NCBI RefSeq assembly: GCF_008017535.1
Contig: NZ_VRUA01000009.1
Span: 1 to 64,000 of the forward strand
Direction of reading: 5' to 3'
DNA: 64,000 nt
Origin: Ottowia flava
GTDB taxonomy: Bacteria; Pseudomonadota; Gammaproteobacteria; Burkholderiales; Burkholderiaceae_C
Shown: one piece after another, positions 23,615-34,400 of the stretch
Layout of the letters: the number at the start of each line of letters is the position of its first letter
How positions within the stretch are numbered: the first letter of the stretch is position 1
Notes under the pieces: generated by a model
The model's database searches: none
Told to the model about the DNA's origin: nothing
What the model saw: only the letters and a program-made list of their open reading frames with translations
Program-made: the position numbers and the translations under genes

Positions 23615-24472
23615 ATGCGCGCGCTGTACGACGTGCCGGCGCCGGCCAAGCTGAACCTGTTTCTGCACATCACCGGACGGCGCGACGATGGGTACCACCT
23701 GCTGCAGTCGGCCTTCATGCTCATCGACTGGTGCGACACGCTGCATTTCGAGCGGCGCGCTGGCGGCGCCATCAGCCGGGAAGACCTGGGCGCACCGTTG
23801 CCCGCCGACGACCTGATCGTTCGCGCTGCGCGGGCGCTCCAGCAAGCCACGGGTTGCGCGGAAGGCGTGCACATCGCCATCGACAAGCGGATTCCCGCGC
23901 AGGCCGGCATGGGCGGGGGTTCATCCGATGCGGCATCAACGCTGCTGGCACTGAACCGGCTGTGGGACCTGAACCTGCCTCGCGCTGCCCTCGCGGCTAT
24001 CGGCCTGCAACTGGGCGCCGATGTCCCCTTCTTCGTGCATGGACACAACGCCTGGATCGAAGGCATCGGCGAGCAGATCAGCCCCATCACCCTCCCGCCG
24101 GCACGTGTGGCCGTGGTGAAGCCAGCGCAGGGACTCGAGACGGCAGAGATTTTTCGCGCAGAGGATTTGAAGCGCGATTCAAAGGCTGCTACAATCTTTG
24201 GCTTTGCTGCAGATTCTTACGGCTTTGGCCGCAACGATCTGCAACCGGTCGCCGAGCGGCTTTGTCCGCAGGTCGCCCAAGCAGTGGCTCTCTTAAAGCG
24301 CCACGGCCTTTCGGGCAAAATGACGGGTTCAGGCAGCGCGGTTTTTGCAGTGCTTCCCGATGGGTTTCAGGCGAATAGCCTGTCCATTGACGAACACGCA
24401 GACTGGCAAGTTCGCGTTTGCAGCAATCTGGAGTTTCATCCGCTCGTCGGATGGGCTTCTAGCGACGATTGA
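23615..24472 (+). CDS. ispE: 4-diphosphocytidyl-2-C-methyl-D-erythritol kinase
   Basis: 285 residues. MEP isoprenoid pathway kinase of the GHMP family: PAPAKLNLFLHITGRRDDGYH at the start, ATP-binding PAQAGMGGGSSDAASTL in the middle, and MTGSGSAVFAV near the end. ATG at 23615 lies 2 bases after lolB stop. tRNA-Gln follows 40 bp downstream, the common betaproteobacterial order. Confidence 0.95.
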   Translation: MRALYDVPAPAKLNLFLHITGRRDDGYHLLQSAFMLIDWCDTLHFERRAGGAISREDLGAPLPADDLIVRAARALQQATGCAEGVHIAIDKRIPAQAGMGGGSSDAASTLLALNRLWDLNLPRAALAAIGLQLGADVPFFVHGHNAWIEGIGEQISPITLPPARVAVVKPAQGLETAEIFRAEDLKRDSKAATIFGFAADSYGFGRNDLQPVAERLCPQVAQAVALLKRHGLSGKMTGSGSAVFAVLPDGFQANSLSIDEHADWQVRVCSNLEFHPLVGWASSDD

Positions 24473-24512
24473 AGGTGGTTGTTTCAGCAGTATTCGAAAC
24501 AACGACCGGTGT

Positions 24513-24589
24513 AGGGGAGTCGCCAAGTTGGTCAAGGCACCGGATTTTGATTCCGGCATGCGAGGGTTCGAGTCCTTCCTCCCCTGCCA
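24513..24589 (+). tRNA. tRNA-Gln(TTG)
   Basis: 77 nt with encoded CCA. Acceptor AGGGGAG/CTCCCCT, anticodon stem CCGGA/TCCGG with loop TTTTGAT (anticodon 24547-24549), T-arm GAGGG/CCTTC with TTCGAGT loop. Lies between ispE and prs as usual. Confidence 0.95.
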
Positions 24590-24683
24590 AACCATTTCGC
24601 CAGCGCATGCGGCAAGCGCCCGCCGCCGCGCACGGGTGATGCCGTATCTGCCCGCCGTTTTTCAGTGACCTGCCGGAAAGCTC

Positions 24684-25661
24684 ATGCAGCCCCATACCCA
24701 TCCTGACTTTCTGGTATTCACGGGCAACGCGAACCCGGCGCTCGCGGCCGAGATCGCCAGCAACCTCGGCATTGGCCTCGGCGCCGCCGACGTGGGCCGC
24801 TTCTCCGACGGTGAAGTCACGGTCGAGCTCAAGCAGAACGTGCGTGCCCGCGACGTGTTCGTCGTCCAGTCCACCTGCGCGCCGACCAACGAAAACCTGA
24901 TGGAGTTGCTGATCATGGTCGACGCGCTCAAGCGCGCCTCGGTCGAACGCATCTGCGCCGTCATCCCCTACTTCGGCTATGCCCGCCAGGACCGCCGCCC
25001 GCGTTCGACGCGCGTGCCGATCTCGGCCAAGGTGGTCGCCAACCTGCTGCAGACCGTCGGCGTCAACAGCGTGCTGACCATGGACCTGCACGCCGACCAG
25101 ATCCAGGGTTTCTTCGACATCCCGGTCGACAACATCTACGCCTCGCCGGTGCTGCTGGGCGATCTGCGCCTGAAGAACTACGACGACTTGATCGTGGTCA
25201 GCCCCGACGTCGGCGGCGTGGTGCGCGCGCGCGCGCTGGCCAAGCAACTCGGCTGCGACCTCGCCATCATCGACAAGCGTCGCCCCAAGGCGAACGTGAG
25301 CGAGGTGATGAACGTCATCGGCGAGATCGAAGGCCGCAACTGCGTGATCATGGACGACATGATCGACACCGCCGGCACGCTCGTGAAAGCCGCCGAAGTG
25401 CTGAAAGAGCGTGGCGCCAAGAAGGTGTACGCCTACTGCACGCACCCGATCTTCTCGGGTCCGGCCATCGAGCGCATTGCCCAGGGCTCGGCCCTGGACG
25501 AAGTGGTCGTCACCAACACCATTCCGCTGAGCGACGCTGCGTCGCAATGCGCCAAGATTCGCCAGCTCTCCGTGGCACCGCTGATCGCTCAGACGATCCA
25601 GCGCATCGCCCGCGGTGAGTCGGTGATGAGCTTGTTCCAGGAGCAGGAAAACCTGTTCTGA
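24684..25661 (+). CDS. prs: Ribose-phosphate pyrophosphokinase
   Basis: 325 residues. Makes PRPP from ribose-5-phosphate and [42 protein letters not shown], the flexible-loop [16 protein letters not shown] and the PRPP-binding loop [17 protein letters not shown] are all present. Followed by an intrinsic terminator before rplY. Confidence 0.97.
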   Translation: MQPHTHPDFLVFTGNANPALAAEIASNLGIGLGAADVGRFSDGEVTVELKQNVRARDVFVVQSTCAPTNENLMELLIMVDALKRASVERICAVIPYFGYARQDRRPRSTRVPISAKVVANLLQTVGVNSVLTMDLHADQIQGFFDIPVDNIYASPVLLGDLRLKNYDDLIVVSPDVGGVVRARALAKQLGCDLAIIDKRRPKANVSEVMNVIGEIEGRNCVIMDDMIDTAGTLVKAAEVLKERGAKKVYAYCTHPIFSGPAIERIAQGSALDEVVVTNTIPLSDAASQCAKIRQLSVAPLIAQTIQRIARGESVMSLFQEQENLF

Positions 25662-25677
25662 GCGAACGGCAAGCACT

Positions 25678-25708
25678 GCTGACCCAAAGTTCGGTTCAGC
25701 GGTTTTTT
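25678..25708 (+). terminator. Terminator after prs
   Basis: GCTGA (25678-25682) pairs with TCAGC (25696-25700), extended by CC/GG after one mismatch, then GG and six Ts. Confidence 0.7.
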
Positions 25709-25754
25709 AATCGGAGTCGCACTGGTCGCGGTCGGCTCCATCAGGAGTAATCAC

Positions 25755-26399
25755 ATGAAATTCGTCGCTTTTGAGCGCGCAAAGCAGGGTACGGGTGCGA
25801 GCCGCCGTCTGCGCAATGCTGGCAAGGTGCCCGGCATTGTTTACGGCGGTGAGGGCGAGCCTCAACTGATCGAGTTGGACCACAACGCGCTGTGGCAAGC
25901 CCTCAAGAAAGAGGCTTTCCACTCGTCCATTCTGGACATGGACCTGGGCGGCAAGTCCGGCAAAGTGCTGCTGCGCGACTTGCAAGTCCATCCGTTCCGC
26001 CAGCAAGTGCTGCACATCGACTTCCAGCGCGTTTCCGCCAAGCAGAAGATCCACATGAAGGTGCCGCTGCGCTACACGGGCGAGGAAGAATCGACCGCCG
26101 TGAAAACCGACAAAGCGCTGGTCAACCACATCCTGACCGAGTTGGAAGTGTCCTGCCTGCCGGCCGATCTGCCCGAAGCCATTGAGGTGGACCTGTCGAA
26201 GCTGGAAAAGGGCCAGACCCTGACCCTGAACGACATCACCCTGCCCAAAGGCGTGGAAGCCGTGTTGCACGGCCACAAGGCCGAAGACACCGTGCTGGTG
26301 TCCGTGGTGGCACCGGCCGCCGCCGAACCGGAAGCCGATGCTGCCGACGCCGCACCGGCTGCTGGCGATGCACCTGCTGCCGAAGGCGACAAGAAGTAA
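25755..26399 (+). CDS. rplY: Ribosomal protein L25 (CTC/TL5 type)
   Basis: 214 residues. The N-terminal L25 domain (about 1-95) binds 5S r[34 protein letters not shown]. The C-terminal TL5/CTC beta domain (about 96-190) is followed by an Ala/Glu-rich tail ([19 protein letters not shown]). AGGAG lies 8 bases before ATG. Standard prs-rplY-pth order. Confidence 0.95.
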   Translation: MKFVAFERAKQGTGASRRLRNAGKVPGIVYGGEGEPQLIELDHNALWQALKKEAFHSSILDMDLGGKSGKVLLRDLQVHPFRQQVLHIDFQRVSAKQKIHMKVPLRYTGEEESTAVKTDKALVNHILTELEVSCLPADLPEAIEVDLSKLEKGQTLTLNDITLPKGVEAVLHGHKAEDTVLVSVVAPAAAEPEADAADAAPAAGDAPAAEGDKK

Positions 26400-26438
26400 G
26401 CCTTCTGACGCGCATGGCACGCGCGCTTGGGCGCGCTA

Positions 26439-26479
26439 CCAACGAGAACGGCCCGCCCAGTGCGGGCCGTTCTCGTTGG
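26439..26479 (+). terminator. Long perfect hairpin between rplY and pth
   Basis: An 18-bp perfect stem (26439-26456 with 26462-26479) with a 5-nt loop. No T-run follows, so it may act as an RNA-stability structure or a weak bidirectional terminator. Confidence 0.55.
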
Positions 26480-26525
26480 CGCGCCGCTCCACTCGGTCGC
26501 GCCGCACGCCACGGATAATCCCTCC

Positions 26526-27188
26526 ATGATCAAACTCTTCGTCGGCCTGGGCAACCCGGGCCCCGAGTACGAAACCACCCGCCACAACGCTGGCTTCTGG
26601 TGGATCGACAACGTTGCCCACAGCCTGGGCGTTCGACTGGTGCCAGAACGCGGCTACCACGGGCTGGTGGCGCGCACCAGCGTCGGCGGCCAGTCGGTCT
26701 GGCTGCTGGAGCCCCAGACCTTCATGAACCTGTCGGGCAAGTCGGTCGCCGCACTGGCGCGCTTCTACAAGATTGCACCCGACGAGATTCTGGTCGCGCA
26801 CGACGAACTGGACCTGCCCGCGGGCGAAGCCAAGCTCAAGCAAGGCGGCGGCCACGCCGGGCACAACGGCCTTCGGGACATCCACGCGCAACTCGGGTCT
26901 TCCGACTACTGGCGCCTGCGCCTGGGCATCGGTCACCCAGGAAGCAAGTCCGAGGTGGTGGGCTGGGTCCTGCGCCGGCCGCCCGAGGACGAACTGATCG
27001 GCATCGAACAAGTGATCGACCGCGCTGTGAAGGCTTTCCCCGATCTGGCCCGCGGCGACATGACCAAGGCAACGCAGTTGATCCACACCAGCAAGCCACC
27101 GAGGCCAAAGCCGCTTCGCAAGGAGCAGCCATCAACGCCTGCCGAGCCAGACACACCCGCCAGCGACGGTCCGGTCAACGGCGCCTGA
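26526..27188 (+). CDS. pth: Peptidyl-tRNA hydrolase
   Basis: 220 residues. Recycles peptidyl-tRNA. [26 protein letters not shown] with the catalytic His, then [20 protein letters not shown] and [27 protein letters not shown]. The Pro-rich C-terminal tail (about 190-220) extends beyond the enzyme core. The long frame upstream of 26526 is not part of the protein. Confidence 0.95.
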   Translation: MIKLFVGLGNPGPEYETTRHNAGFWWIDNVAHSLGVRLVPERGYHGLVARTSVGGQSVWLLEPQTFMNLSGKSVAALARFYKIAPDEILVAHDELDLPAGEAKLKQGGGHAGHNGLRDIHAQLGSSDYWRLRLGIGHPGSKSEVVGWVLRRPPEDELIGIEQVIDRAVKAFPDLARGDMTKATQLIHTSKPPRPKPLRKEQPSTPAEPDTPASDGPVNGA

Positions 27189-27221
27189 GCGCTTCGCCCG
27201 AGGGCGGCCTGTGCCAGCCCC

Positions 27222-27506
<285 letters not shown>

Positions 27507-27608
27507 TTATCGGGCGCCAGGTCCGCGCGGCGATTGCCCGCGATCAAAAGCCGCTACCGATTGTGCTGATAATGCCGCCACACCCGACGCCGAGCCCGAC
27601 GCCGCTGC

Positions 27609-28577
27609 ATGAGCCTTTTTCTCTTCAAACGCATCCTCACGCTGATCGCCACGCTGATCGCCACGAGTGTGATCGTGTTTGCGGTGCTGGAAATCCTGCC
27701 GGGCAACGCTGCGCAAGTGCTCATGGGCCCCGACGCGGACCCCGTCGCGGTGGCCGCCAAGGCGACCGAACTGGGGCTCGATCGCCCCGCGGTCGTGCGC
27801 TATGGGGAATGGATGCGCGGCCTGCTGCACGGCGACATGGGCATGTCGTACGCCTACGGCACGCCGGTCGCCGAGCTGATTGGCGAACGCCTGCAGCTCA
27901 CGGTGCCGCTGGCGGTGCTGGCCATGCTGCTCACCACGGTGCTGGCGCTGCTGGCCGGGGTGTACGCCGCGTCGCACCACAACCGCGCGGGGGACGTGGG
28001 GCTGATGAGCCTGGCGCAGATCGGCATCGCCATCCCCCACTTCTGGTTCGCGATGCTGCTGATCCTGCTGTTTTCGGTCAAGCTGCAATGGTTTTCCGCT
28101 GGGGGCTTTGACGGTTGGTATTTCGACGACGGGGTGTGGGCTGGCCTGTGGGAAGGCCTGAAGGCACTGATTCTGCCGGCGGTGGCGCTGGCCGTGGTGC
28201 AGGCGGCGATCCTGGCGCGCTTCACGCGCTCGGCCGTTCTGGAAGTGCTGCGCGAGGACTTCGTGCGCACCGCGCGCGCCAAAGGTCTGTCGCAGCGTGC
28301 TGCCCTCTGGGGCCACGTGCTGCGCAACGCCATGATCCCGGTGATCACCGTCATGGGTCTGCAGTTCGCCGAGCTGCTGGCCGGCACCATCGTGGTGGAA
28401 AACGTGTTCTACCTGCCCGGCCTGGGCCGCCTGATCTTCCAGAGCATCGCGAACCGCGACGTGATCGTGGTGCGCAATTGCGTGATGCTGCTGGCGGCCA
28501 TGGTGGTGGTGGTCAATTTTGTGGTGGACGTGCTGTACGCGGTGATCGACCCGCGCGTGAAGGCGAGCGAGATCTGA
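27609..28577 (+). CDS. Peptide-type ABC transporter permease (DppB-like)
   Basis: 322 residues. Six transmembrane segments starting LTLIATLIATSVIVFAVLEI; the N-terminal TELGLDRPAVVRYGEWM periplasmic loop and the EAA coupling loop near EDFVRTARAKGLSQRAALWG identify a DppB/OppB-type inner-membrane permease. First of four genes for a peptide/nickel/oligopeptide-class importer; substrate unknown. 28578-28692, between the two permeases, contains a dispersed repeat. Confidence 0.88.
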   Translation: MSLFLFKRILTLIATLIATSVIVFAVLEILPGNAAQVLMGPDADPVAVAAKATELGLDRPAVVRYGEWMRGLLHGDMGMSYAYGTPVAELIGERLQLTVPLAVLAMLLTTVLALLAGVYAASHHNRAGDVGLMSLAQIGIAIPHFWFAMLLILLFSVKLQWFSAGGFDGWYFDDGVWAGLWEGLKALILPAVALAVVQAAILARFTRSAVLEVLREDFVRTARAKGLSQRAALWGHVLRNAMIPVITVMGLQFAELLAGTIVVENVFYLPGLGRLIFQSIANRDVIVVRNCVMLLAAMVVVVNFVVDVLYAVIDPRVKASEI

Positions 28578-28603
28578 GCATGCGGTACCACTCAATGACT
28601 ACA

Positions 28604-28661
28604 CTATTGATAGCTATCCGCGCAGATGGTTCTGGGGCCAGAGGCTTATTTCTCTTGAAAT
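28604..28661 (+). repeat. Dispersed repeat between the permease genes
   Basis: CTATTGATAGCTATCCGCGCAGAT, spacer, GGGGCCAGAGGC and TTATTTCTCTTGAAAT. An intergenic copy with the full-length form of about 58 bp. Confidence 0.75.
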
Positions 28662-28692
28662 CTGTCGCCTCAATCCACCGCACGGCTCCCGC

Positions 28693-29568
28693 ATGAGCAG
28701 CGCCACGCTACCCTCCCCCACGACCCGCGCCGCGCCGGATTTCTGGCAGCGCGCGCGCCGCCACCCGGGCTTTGTCATCGGCGGCGTGCTGACCTTGTTG
28801 CTCCTGGCCATGGCCGCGCTGTCGTACGTCTGGACGCCCTACTCCGTCTTCGACGTCGCCATGGACGACAAGCTGCTGCCGCCGTCGGCGCAGCACTGGC
28901 TGGGCACCGACGCCTACGGACGCGATGTGGTGTCCCTGCTGCTGGTGGGCGCGCGCGCGTCGATTCTGGTCGGCGTCATCGCCGTGGGCATCGGCCTGGT
29001 GATCGGCACTGCGCTCGGCCTGCTGGCGGCAGCGCAGCGCGGCTGGGTGGAAGAAGCCATCATGCGCGTGTCCGACTTCGGCTTTGCCTTCCCGGCCATC
29101 CTGTCGGCCATCATGCTCACCGCCGTGTACGGCCCGGGCATCGTCAACGCCATCATCGCCATTGGCATCTACAACATCCCCACGTTTGCGCGCATCACGC
29201 GCGCCGCCGCCAACGCGGTGTGGAGCCGCGACTACGTGCTGGCCGCGCGCGCCTGCGGCAAGGGCAAGTGGGCAATCACCTTCGAACATGTGCTGCCCAA
29301 CATCCTGGCCGTGCTCATCGTGCAGGCCACCATCCGCTTTGCGGTCGCCATCCTGGCCGAAGCCGCCCTGTCCTACCTGGGCCTGGGCACGCAGCCGCCG
29401 CAGCCCAGCTGGGGCCGCATGCTGGCCGAAGCGCAAACGCTGATGTTCGACGCACCCCTGCTCGCCGTCTGGCCGGGCGTGGCCATCGCCTTGTCGGTGC
29501 TGGGCCTCAACCTGCTGGGCGACGGGCTGCGCGACGTGCTCGACCCGCGCCTGAACCGACGGAGCTGA
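28693..29568 (+). CDS. Peptide-type ABC transporter permease (DppC-like)
   Basis: 291 residues. The N-terminal OppC_N segment (ARRHPGFVIGGVLTLLLLAM) is followed by the LGTDAYGRDVVSLLLVGAR signature and five more membrane segments. The EAA loop DYVLAARACGKGKWAITFEH contacts the ATPases. Partner of the 27609 permease. Confidence 0.9.
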   Translation: MSSATLPSPTTRAAPDFWQRARRHPGFVIGGVLTLLLLAMAALSYVWTPYSVFDVAMDDKLLPPSAQHWLGTDAYGRDVVSLLLVGARASILVGVIAVGIGLVIGTALGLLAAAQRGWVEEAIMRVSDFGFAFPAILSAIMLTAVYGPGIVNAIIAIGIYNIPTFARITRAAANAVWSRDYVLAARACGKGKWAITFEHVLPNILAVLIVQATIRFAVAILAEAALSYLGLGTQPPQPSWGRMLAEAQTLMFDAPLLAVWPGVAIALSVLGLNLLGDGLRDVLDPRLNRRS

Positions 29569-29573
29569 GCGCC

Positions 29574-30584
29574 ATGCCCTTGCTTGAAGCGCGCGGCCTG
29601 CGCGTCGACCTGCATACCCACCGCGGCACGGCGCCTGCGGTGCGTGACATGAGCTTCACGCTGGAGCGCGGCGACACGCTCGGCGTGATCGGCGAATCCG
29701 GCTGCGGCAAGTCGATGACGGCGCTCGCGCTGATGGGCCTGGCGCCCGACAACGCCACCGTTAGCGGCAGCCTGACGCTGAACGGGCAGGAGCTGATCGG
29801 CCTGCGCGACCGCGACTGGCGCGCCATCCGCGGCGCGCGCATCGCCATGATTTTTCAGGAGCCCATGACGGCGCTGAACCCGGTGCACCGCATCGGCCAT
29901 CAGGTCATGGAGCCGCTGCGCCTGCACCAGCGCCTGCCTATGGCCGAGGCGCGCGCGCGTGCCCTGGCGCTGCTTACGCGCGTCGGCATCCCCGACCCAG
30001 CGCGCCGCTTCGACAGCTACCCACACCAGTTTTCCGGCGGCCAGCGCCAGCGCATCATGATCGCCTTGGCGCTGGCCTGCGCGCCCGACGTGCTGATCGC
30101 CGACGAGCCGACCACGGCGCTGGACGTCACCGTGCAAAAGCAGATCCTGAAACTGATCGCCGAGCTGGTGGCCGAACGCGGAATGGCGTTGATCCTGATA
30201 TCGCACGACCTGGGCCTGATCGCGCAGAACGTGCGCCGCATGCTGGTGATGTACGGCGGCAGCGTGGTCGAACGCGGGTCGGCCGATGCCGTGTTTGCGC
30301 ACCCCGCCCACCCGTATACGCGCGGCCTGCTGGCGGCGCGGCCCAGCCTGGCGCAGCGCCTGGTGGCACATCGCAGCGAACGCCTGCCGACCATTCCCGG
30401 CACCGTGCCCGACTTGTTCGCCCTGCCGCCCGGCTGCCCGTTTGCCGGTCGCTGCGCCTTCACCGAAGACGCCTGCGCCACCGATGAGCCTCCGGTGGTG
30501 CCCCTGGAAGGTGATCACAGCTTCCGGTGCAGCAGAGCCGACGTGGTCTTGCATGCTCCTGAAACCGTAGCTGCTCGCGCATGA
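29574..30584 (+). CDS. Peptide-type ABC transporter ATPase (DppD-like)
   Basis: 336 residues. Walker A GESGCGKS, signature FSGGQRQRIMIA, Walker B DVLIADEPTTALD, and a C-terminal oligopeptide-transporter extension with Cys motif GCPFAGRCAFTEDAC. Energises the two permeases. Ends HAPETVAARA, a tail encoded by a dispersed-repeat-like sequence, and overlaps the next gene by 4 bases. Confidence 0.9.
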   Translation: MPLLEARGLRVDLHTHRGTAPAVRDMSFTLERGDTLGVIGESGCGKSMTALALMGLAPDNATVSGSLTLNGQELIGLRDRDWRAIRGARIAMIFQEPMTALNPVHRIGHQVMEPLRLHQRLPMAEARARALALLTRVGIPDPARRFDSYPHQFSGGQRQRIMIALALACAPDVLIADEPTTALDVTVQKQILKLIAELVAERGMALILISHDLGLIAQNVRRMLVMYGGSVVERGSADAVFAHPAHPYTRGLLAARPSLAQRLVAHRSERLPTIPGTVPDLFALPPGCPFAGRCAFTEDACATDEPPVVPLEGDHSFRCSRADVVLHAPETVAARA

Positions 30585-30617
30585 TGGACAAAGGCCAAAG
30601 CCCGTTTCTGCTCGAAT
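30556..30617 (+). repeat. Possible degenerate dispersed repeat at ATPase gene junction
   Basis: GAAACCGTAGCTGCTCGCGCA, then a weaker match to the remaining repeat. It covers the stop of the first ATPase gene and the start of the second. Similarity is lower than for other copies. Confidence 0.4.
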
Positions 30618-31384
30618 TGCGCGATGTGACGCGCAACTACCCGCTGCCACGCGAATCGCTGTTCCAACCGGCGGGCGCTGTGCAGGCGCTGCGCGGCGTA
30701 TCGCTGCAAGTCACGGCCGGGCGCAGCATGGGCATCGTGGGTGAATCCGGCTCGGGCAAGAGCACACTGGCGCGGCTGGCGATGGCGCTGGAAGCACCAA
30801 GCTCTGGCGAGGTGCTGTTTGGAGGCAAGAACCTGAACACCTTGTCGCCCCAGGCTTTGCGCGCGGCGCGGCGCGACTTCCAGATGGTGTTCCAGGACCC
30901 CTACGGCTCACTCGACCCGCGCCGCGCCATCTGGCGCACGGTGGCTGAGCCCGCAGCGGCGCTGGAGCGCGCCAGCCGCACCCAGCAGCGCAACCGCGCG
31001 GCCGAAGCGCTCACCGCCGTCGGCCTGCGCACCGACGCGCTGGACAAGTACCCCCACGAATTTTCCGGCGGCCAGCGCCAGCGCATCGCCATTGCGCGGG
31101 CGCTCATCACGCGGCCCAGGCTCATCGTCGCTGATGAAGCCGTGAGCGCGCTGGACGTGTCGGTGCAGGCCCAGGTGCTGAACCTGATGGCGGACCTGCG
31201 CGACCAGCAGGGCGTGACCTTCCTCTTCATCAGCCACGATCTGGCTGTGGTCAGCCACCTGTGCACCGACGTCGCGGTGATGAAAGGTGGCCTGATCGTC
31301 GAACACGGGCCGGTGCGCCAGGTGCTGCAGGCGCCGCAGCACGACTACACGCGCACGCTGCTGGCTTCCGTACCTGAGATCTGA
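30581..31384 (+). CDS. Peptide-type ABC transporter ATPase (DppF-like)
   Basis: 267 residues. Walker A GESGSGKS, signature FSGGQRQRIAIA, Walker B RLIVADEAVSALDVSVQAQ (Glu-Ala instead of Glu-Pro after the catalytic Glu), H-loop FISHDLAVVSH. ATG at 30581 overlaps the previous stop; a second ATG follows at once. Last gene of the importer operon; a convergent terminator follows. Confidence 0.9.
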   Translation: MMDKGQSPFLLELRDVTRNYPLPRESLFQPAGAVQALRGVSLQVTAGRSMGIVGESGSGKSTLARLAMALEAPSSGEVLFGGKNLNTLSPQALRAARRDFQMVFQDPYGSLDPRRAIWRTVAEPAAALERASRTQQRNRAAEALTAVGLRTDALDKYPHEFSGGQRQRIAIARALITRPRLIVADEAVSALDVSVQAQVLNLMADLRDQQGVTFLFISHDLAVVSHLCTDVAVMKGGLIVEHGPVRQVLQAPQHDYTRTLLASVPEI

Positions 31385-31390
31385 CGGAAC

Positions 31391-31430
31391 CGAAGGCCGG
31401 CGCCTGCGCCGCCGCAGCACCAGGCCTTCG
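31391..31430. terminator. Bidirectional hairpin between convergent genes
   Basis: CGAAGGCC (31391-31398) pairs with GGCCTTCG (31423-31430), with a GC-rich inner region. Lies between the importer operon and the convergent nuclease gene. Confidence 0.5.
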
Positions 31431-31441
31431 CACCTACGGTG

Positions 31442-34400
31442 TCAGCCGCGGCGGCGGGCATCGCCCGCCAGGCCGCCGCGCGCAAGTCCCGTCAGGAAAA
31501 CGGCCAGCAGCAGCAGCGCCCACTGTCCCAGCGTTGGCACAGGCGTGGGGCCGACGTCCGCGGCCACCACCAGCGCGCCAGGGTCGACGATGTTGCCGTC
31601 TACACGCAGGTCGTCGTCGCCCAGGCCACCGTCGCGCAGGGCAAAGGTGACCATGTTGCCCTGAATGCTGGCCGGCAGTGGGTACCAGTGTGCGCTGGTG
31701 TTGTCGGCGCTCTTGCCCCATTTCCAGTACTCGGCACCCGCCGGCAGCGCGCCTGGGAAGCTGAGCTTGACGGTCACCATCGCACCCTGGTCGCAATTCT
31801 GCGTGCGCAGCGAGAACATCCCGTAAGGCAGACTGACGTCGGGGCGAGGAAGGCCCTGCGCACCTGCGGCGGCTGGCGTCAGCACCTGCGGCGACGGCAC
31901 CACGCGGCAGGTCGCGCCACCACCGGTAACCGTGCCCGTCACCGGCTGTTGCCCTGACGTGCCCAGGTTGAACTGGTTGGCCGGGTCGACCGTGGTCGGT
32001 GGCGTCACGTTGAACGCCATTTGCGCCACGACGGGCGCATTGGCGCCATCGGTCAACGTGAACGTGAGGGCCGCGCCAGCGGCATCGGCGATGACTGCCG
32101 CCTGCGCCAGCAGCGCGTTGATCTGCGTTGGCGTGCCCTGCAGTTGCAGACCTGGTTGGGAGGTATCCGCGTCGGTCAGGCCCAGCAGGCGGGCGTTGCT
32201 GGCGGTGATCGTCAGCGTCAAGACCCCAGCTTCAGGGTCTGAGACGGTCAATCCGTCCAGGCCGAACGCCTCACCCGCGACCACGGTGCGCGGCGTGGTC
32301 GGAACGCCGGTGATGGCAGGCGGCAAATTGCCCATCGACAACCCCAGCACGATCGGGTTGTGGTCGCTGGATCGGTAGGGCGTCGGCGCGTAGAAGCTCG
32401 CGGGCTTGTTGAATTCGGTGTTGTAGTCCAGCGCGACCGGCTCCTGCGCGTTGATGGCCCACTTGACCACATTGCCGACGCGCGGCTGCAAGCCGGCGCT
32501 GACGAAGATGTGGTCCAGCGAGCCCCACAGACCGTCGAACGAGTATGAATCGCCGTGGCTGACCTTGATGAAGCCGTAGCCCTCCAGCGTCGTGATCGGC
32601 TGCTCCTTGCCATAGGCGTTGAAGTCGCCGACGAGCACGATATTGCTGCTGGTGGCGCCAGTGGGATTGGTGTCGAGCCAGCTCTTGAGCTGATTGGCCG
32701 CCATGACACGCGCAGCATTGTTGGCACCTTGGCCGTCGCCCTGGTCGTCGTTGCCAGCACCCGCCAGCACGCTGCCCTTGGACTTGAAGTGGTTCACCAC
32801 GACGGTGACCTGATCGGTCGCTCCGGCGCCCATCGGCACGGCAAAAGTCTGTGCAATCGGCACGCGACTGCCGCCCACTGTTCCGTCAAAAGCCGGGTAC
32901 GTTGCCGGGCTGGCCACAGCGGCCATGCCTGCAGGTTCGACCCGGTCGCTCCTGTAGACCAAGGCCACGGTGATGGCGTCCGACCCGGCGCCCGCCACCT
33001 GCGCCGCGCCTTCCTTGAACGGGGCCTTGACGTAGTCGTAGCGCGCGCCAGCCGGCTTGTCTGAGCTGGCATTCAGGGCGTCGGTCAAGTCTTTCAGCGC
33101 GCTGGCAGCGCCAAAGCCGTTGTTCTGCACTTCCATCAAGCCATAGACGTCAGCGTCCAGCCCAATCAGGTTGGCGACGATCTTGGCGCGTTGACGCTCC
33201 AGTTCCTGCGCGTTGTTGGCGCCACGAATGCCCTGCGAGTTGCCCAAAGGAGTATTGAACTTGACTTGCGAGGAGCCAGTGGTAGCGCCCGTCACATTGA
33301 AGTAGTTGAGCACGTTGGCCGACGCGATCTTCAGGCCCGCCGCACCCATGGCCGCCTTGAAGTCCGCTGCGGTCGGTCGCTCCGGCCCGCTGAAGCTGGG
33401 TGCAACGGTCGGCTGCACGCGGTAGCTGGTTTCGTGCGCAGCGGCGGCTGAGTCAACAAACTGGTCCAGCACCCCCACTACGCTGGCCACGGAATCGCCC
33501 GCGCGCAGCGTGTTGGCAGCCGACAGCGGCTGGCCATTGCGGCCATACACGATGGGCGGATTCTGCACACTGAGGCCATCGTCCAGGATGATCTGGCCAC
33601 GCTGGGTAGCCTTAACAAAGGCCTCAAAACCGCTGGTACTGGGGGCATTCGCTTCGGTGAACTGCACCTGCGGCTGGCCGACGCTGAGTGTCACGGTACC
33701 GTATCGGCCCAGCGTTTGGGTGTCGGTCACGACCAGTTGACCGCTGGCCGGACGCATCTCGACCCGCATACCCTCGTAACGCTCTAGAACCGCCATATCG
33801 GCCACCGGCAGCGTCAGCACCACAGGGTTGGGCAACGCGGCCGGGCCCTTGACTTCGAAGCCCGTCACGTTGGTCAACTGGGTTTGGTTGCGGTACTCAC
33901 CCACCACAGCCTTCAACTCGACCACTTGTCCAACGGTGGCGTCTGTCACGCCCGGATTCGTGCCCCCGTAAAACACGAAGATGCCCTCGGAGGTCTCCTC
34001 GTTGCCATCGGAGTCGGCAGCTTCTTCCTGCAGGAAGAAGCCGCTCAAGCCTGGGCGGAAGGCCGTGACGACCGCGCGCACGGTGACCGAAGCGCCGAGC
34101 TTGGGTGACGCCTCACCTGTCCCCTGGATCGCAGAAATCAAGGTGATGGCTGATGTGGGCGGGGCGCCACCCGGCGTGCCAGGCGAGCCGATGTTGGCGG
34201 CTTGGCCGGGCTGTGCGAAGCCGCCTGCCACCCCTACTGCCGCTGGCACGTAGCGTGGGGCACGGGTGGATTGGCCATCCCATACGGCGGATACCCCGTT
34301 GCCGATGGAAGTACCCGCGGCGGCGAACGCCGGACCCGCATGAGAGTCGGCCACCGGTGGGGCTTCAGCACCGCTTTGCGATGGGTTGGCGCCATAGACC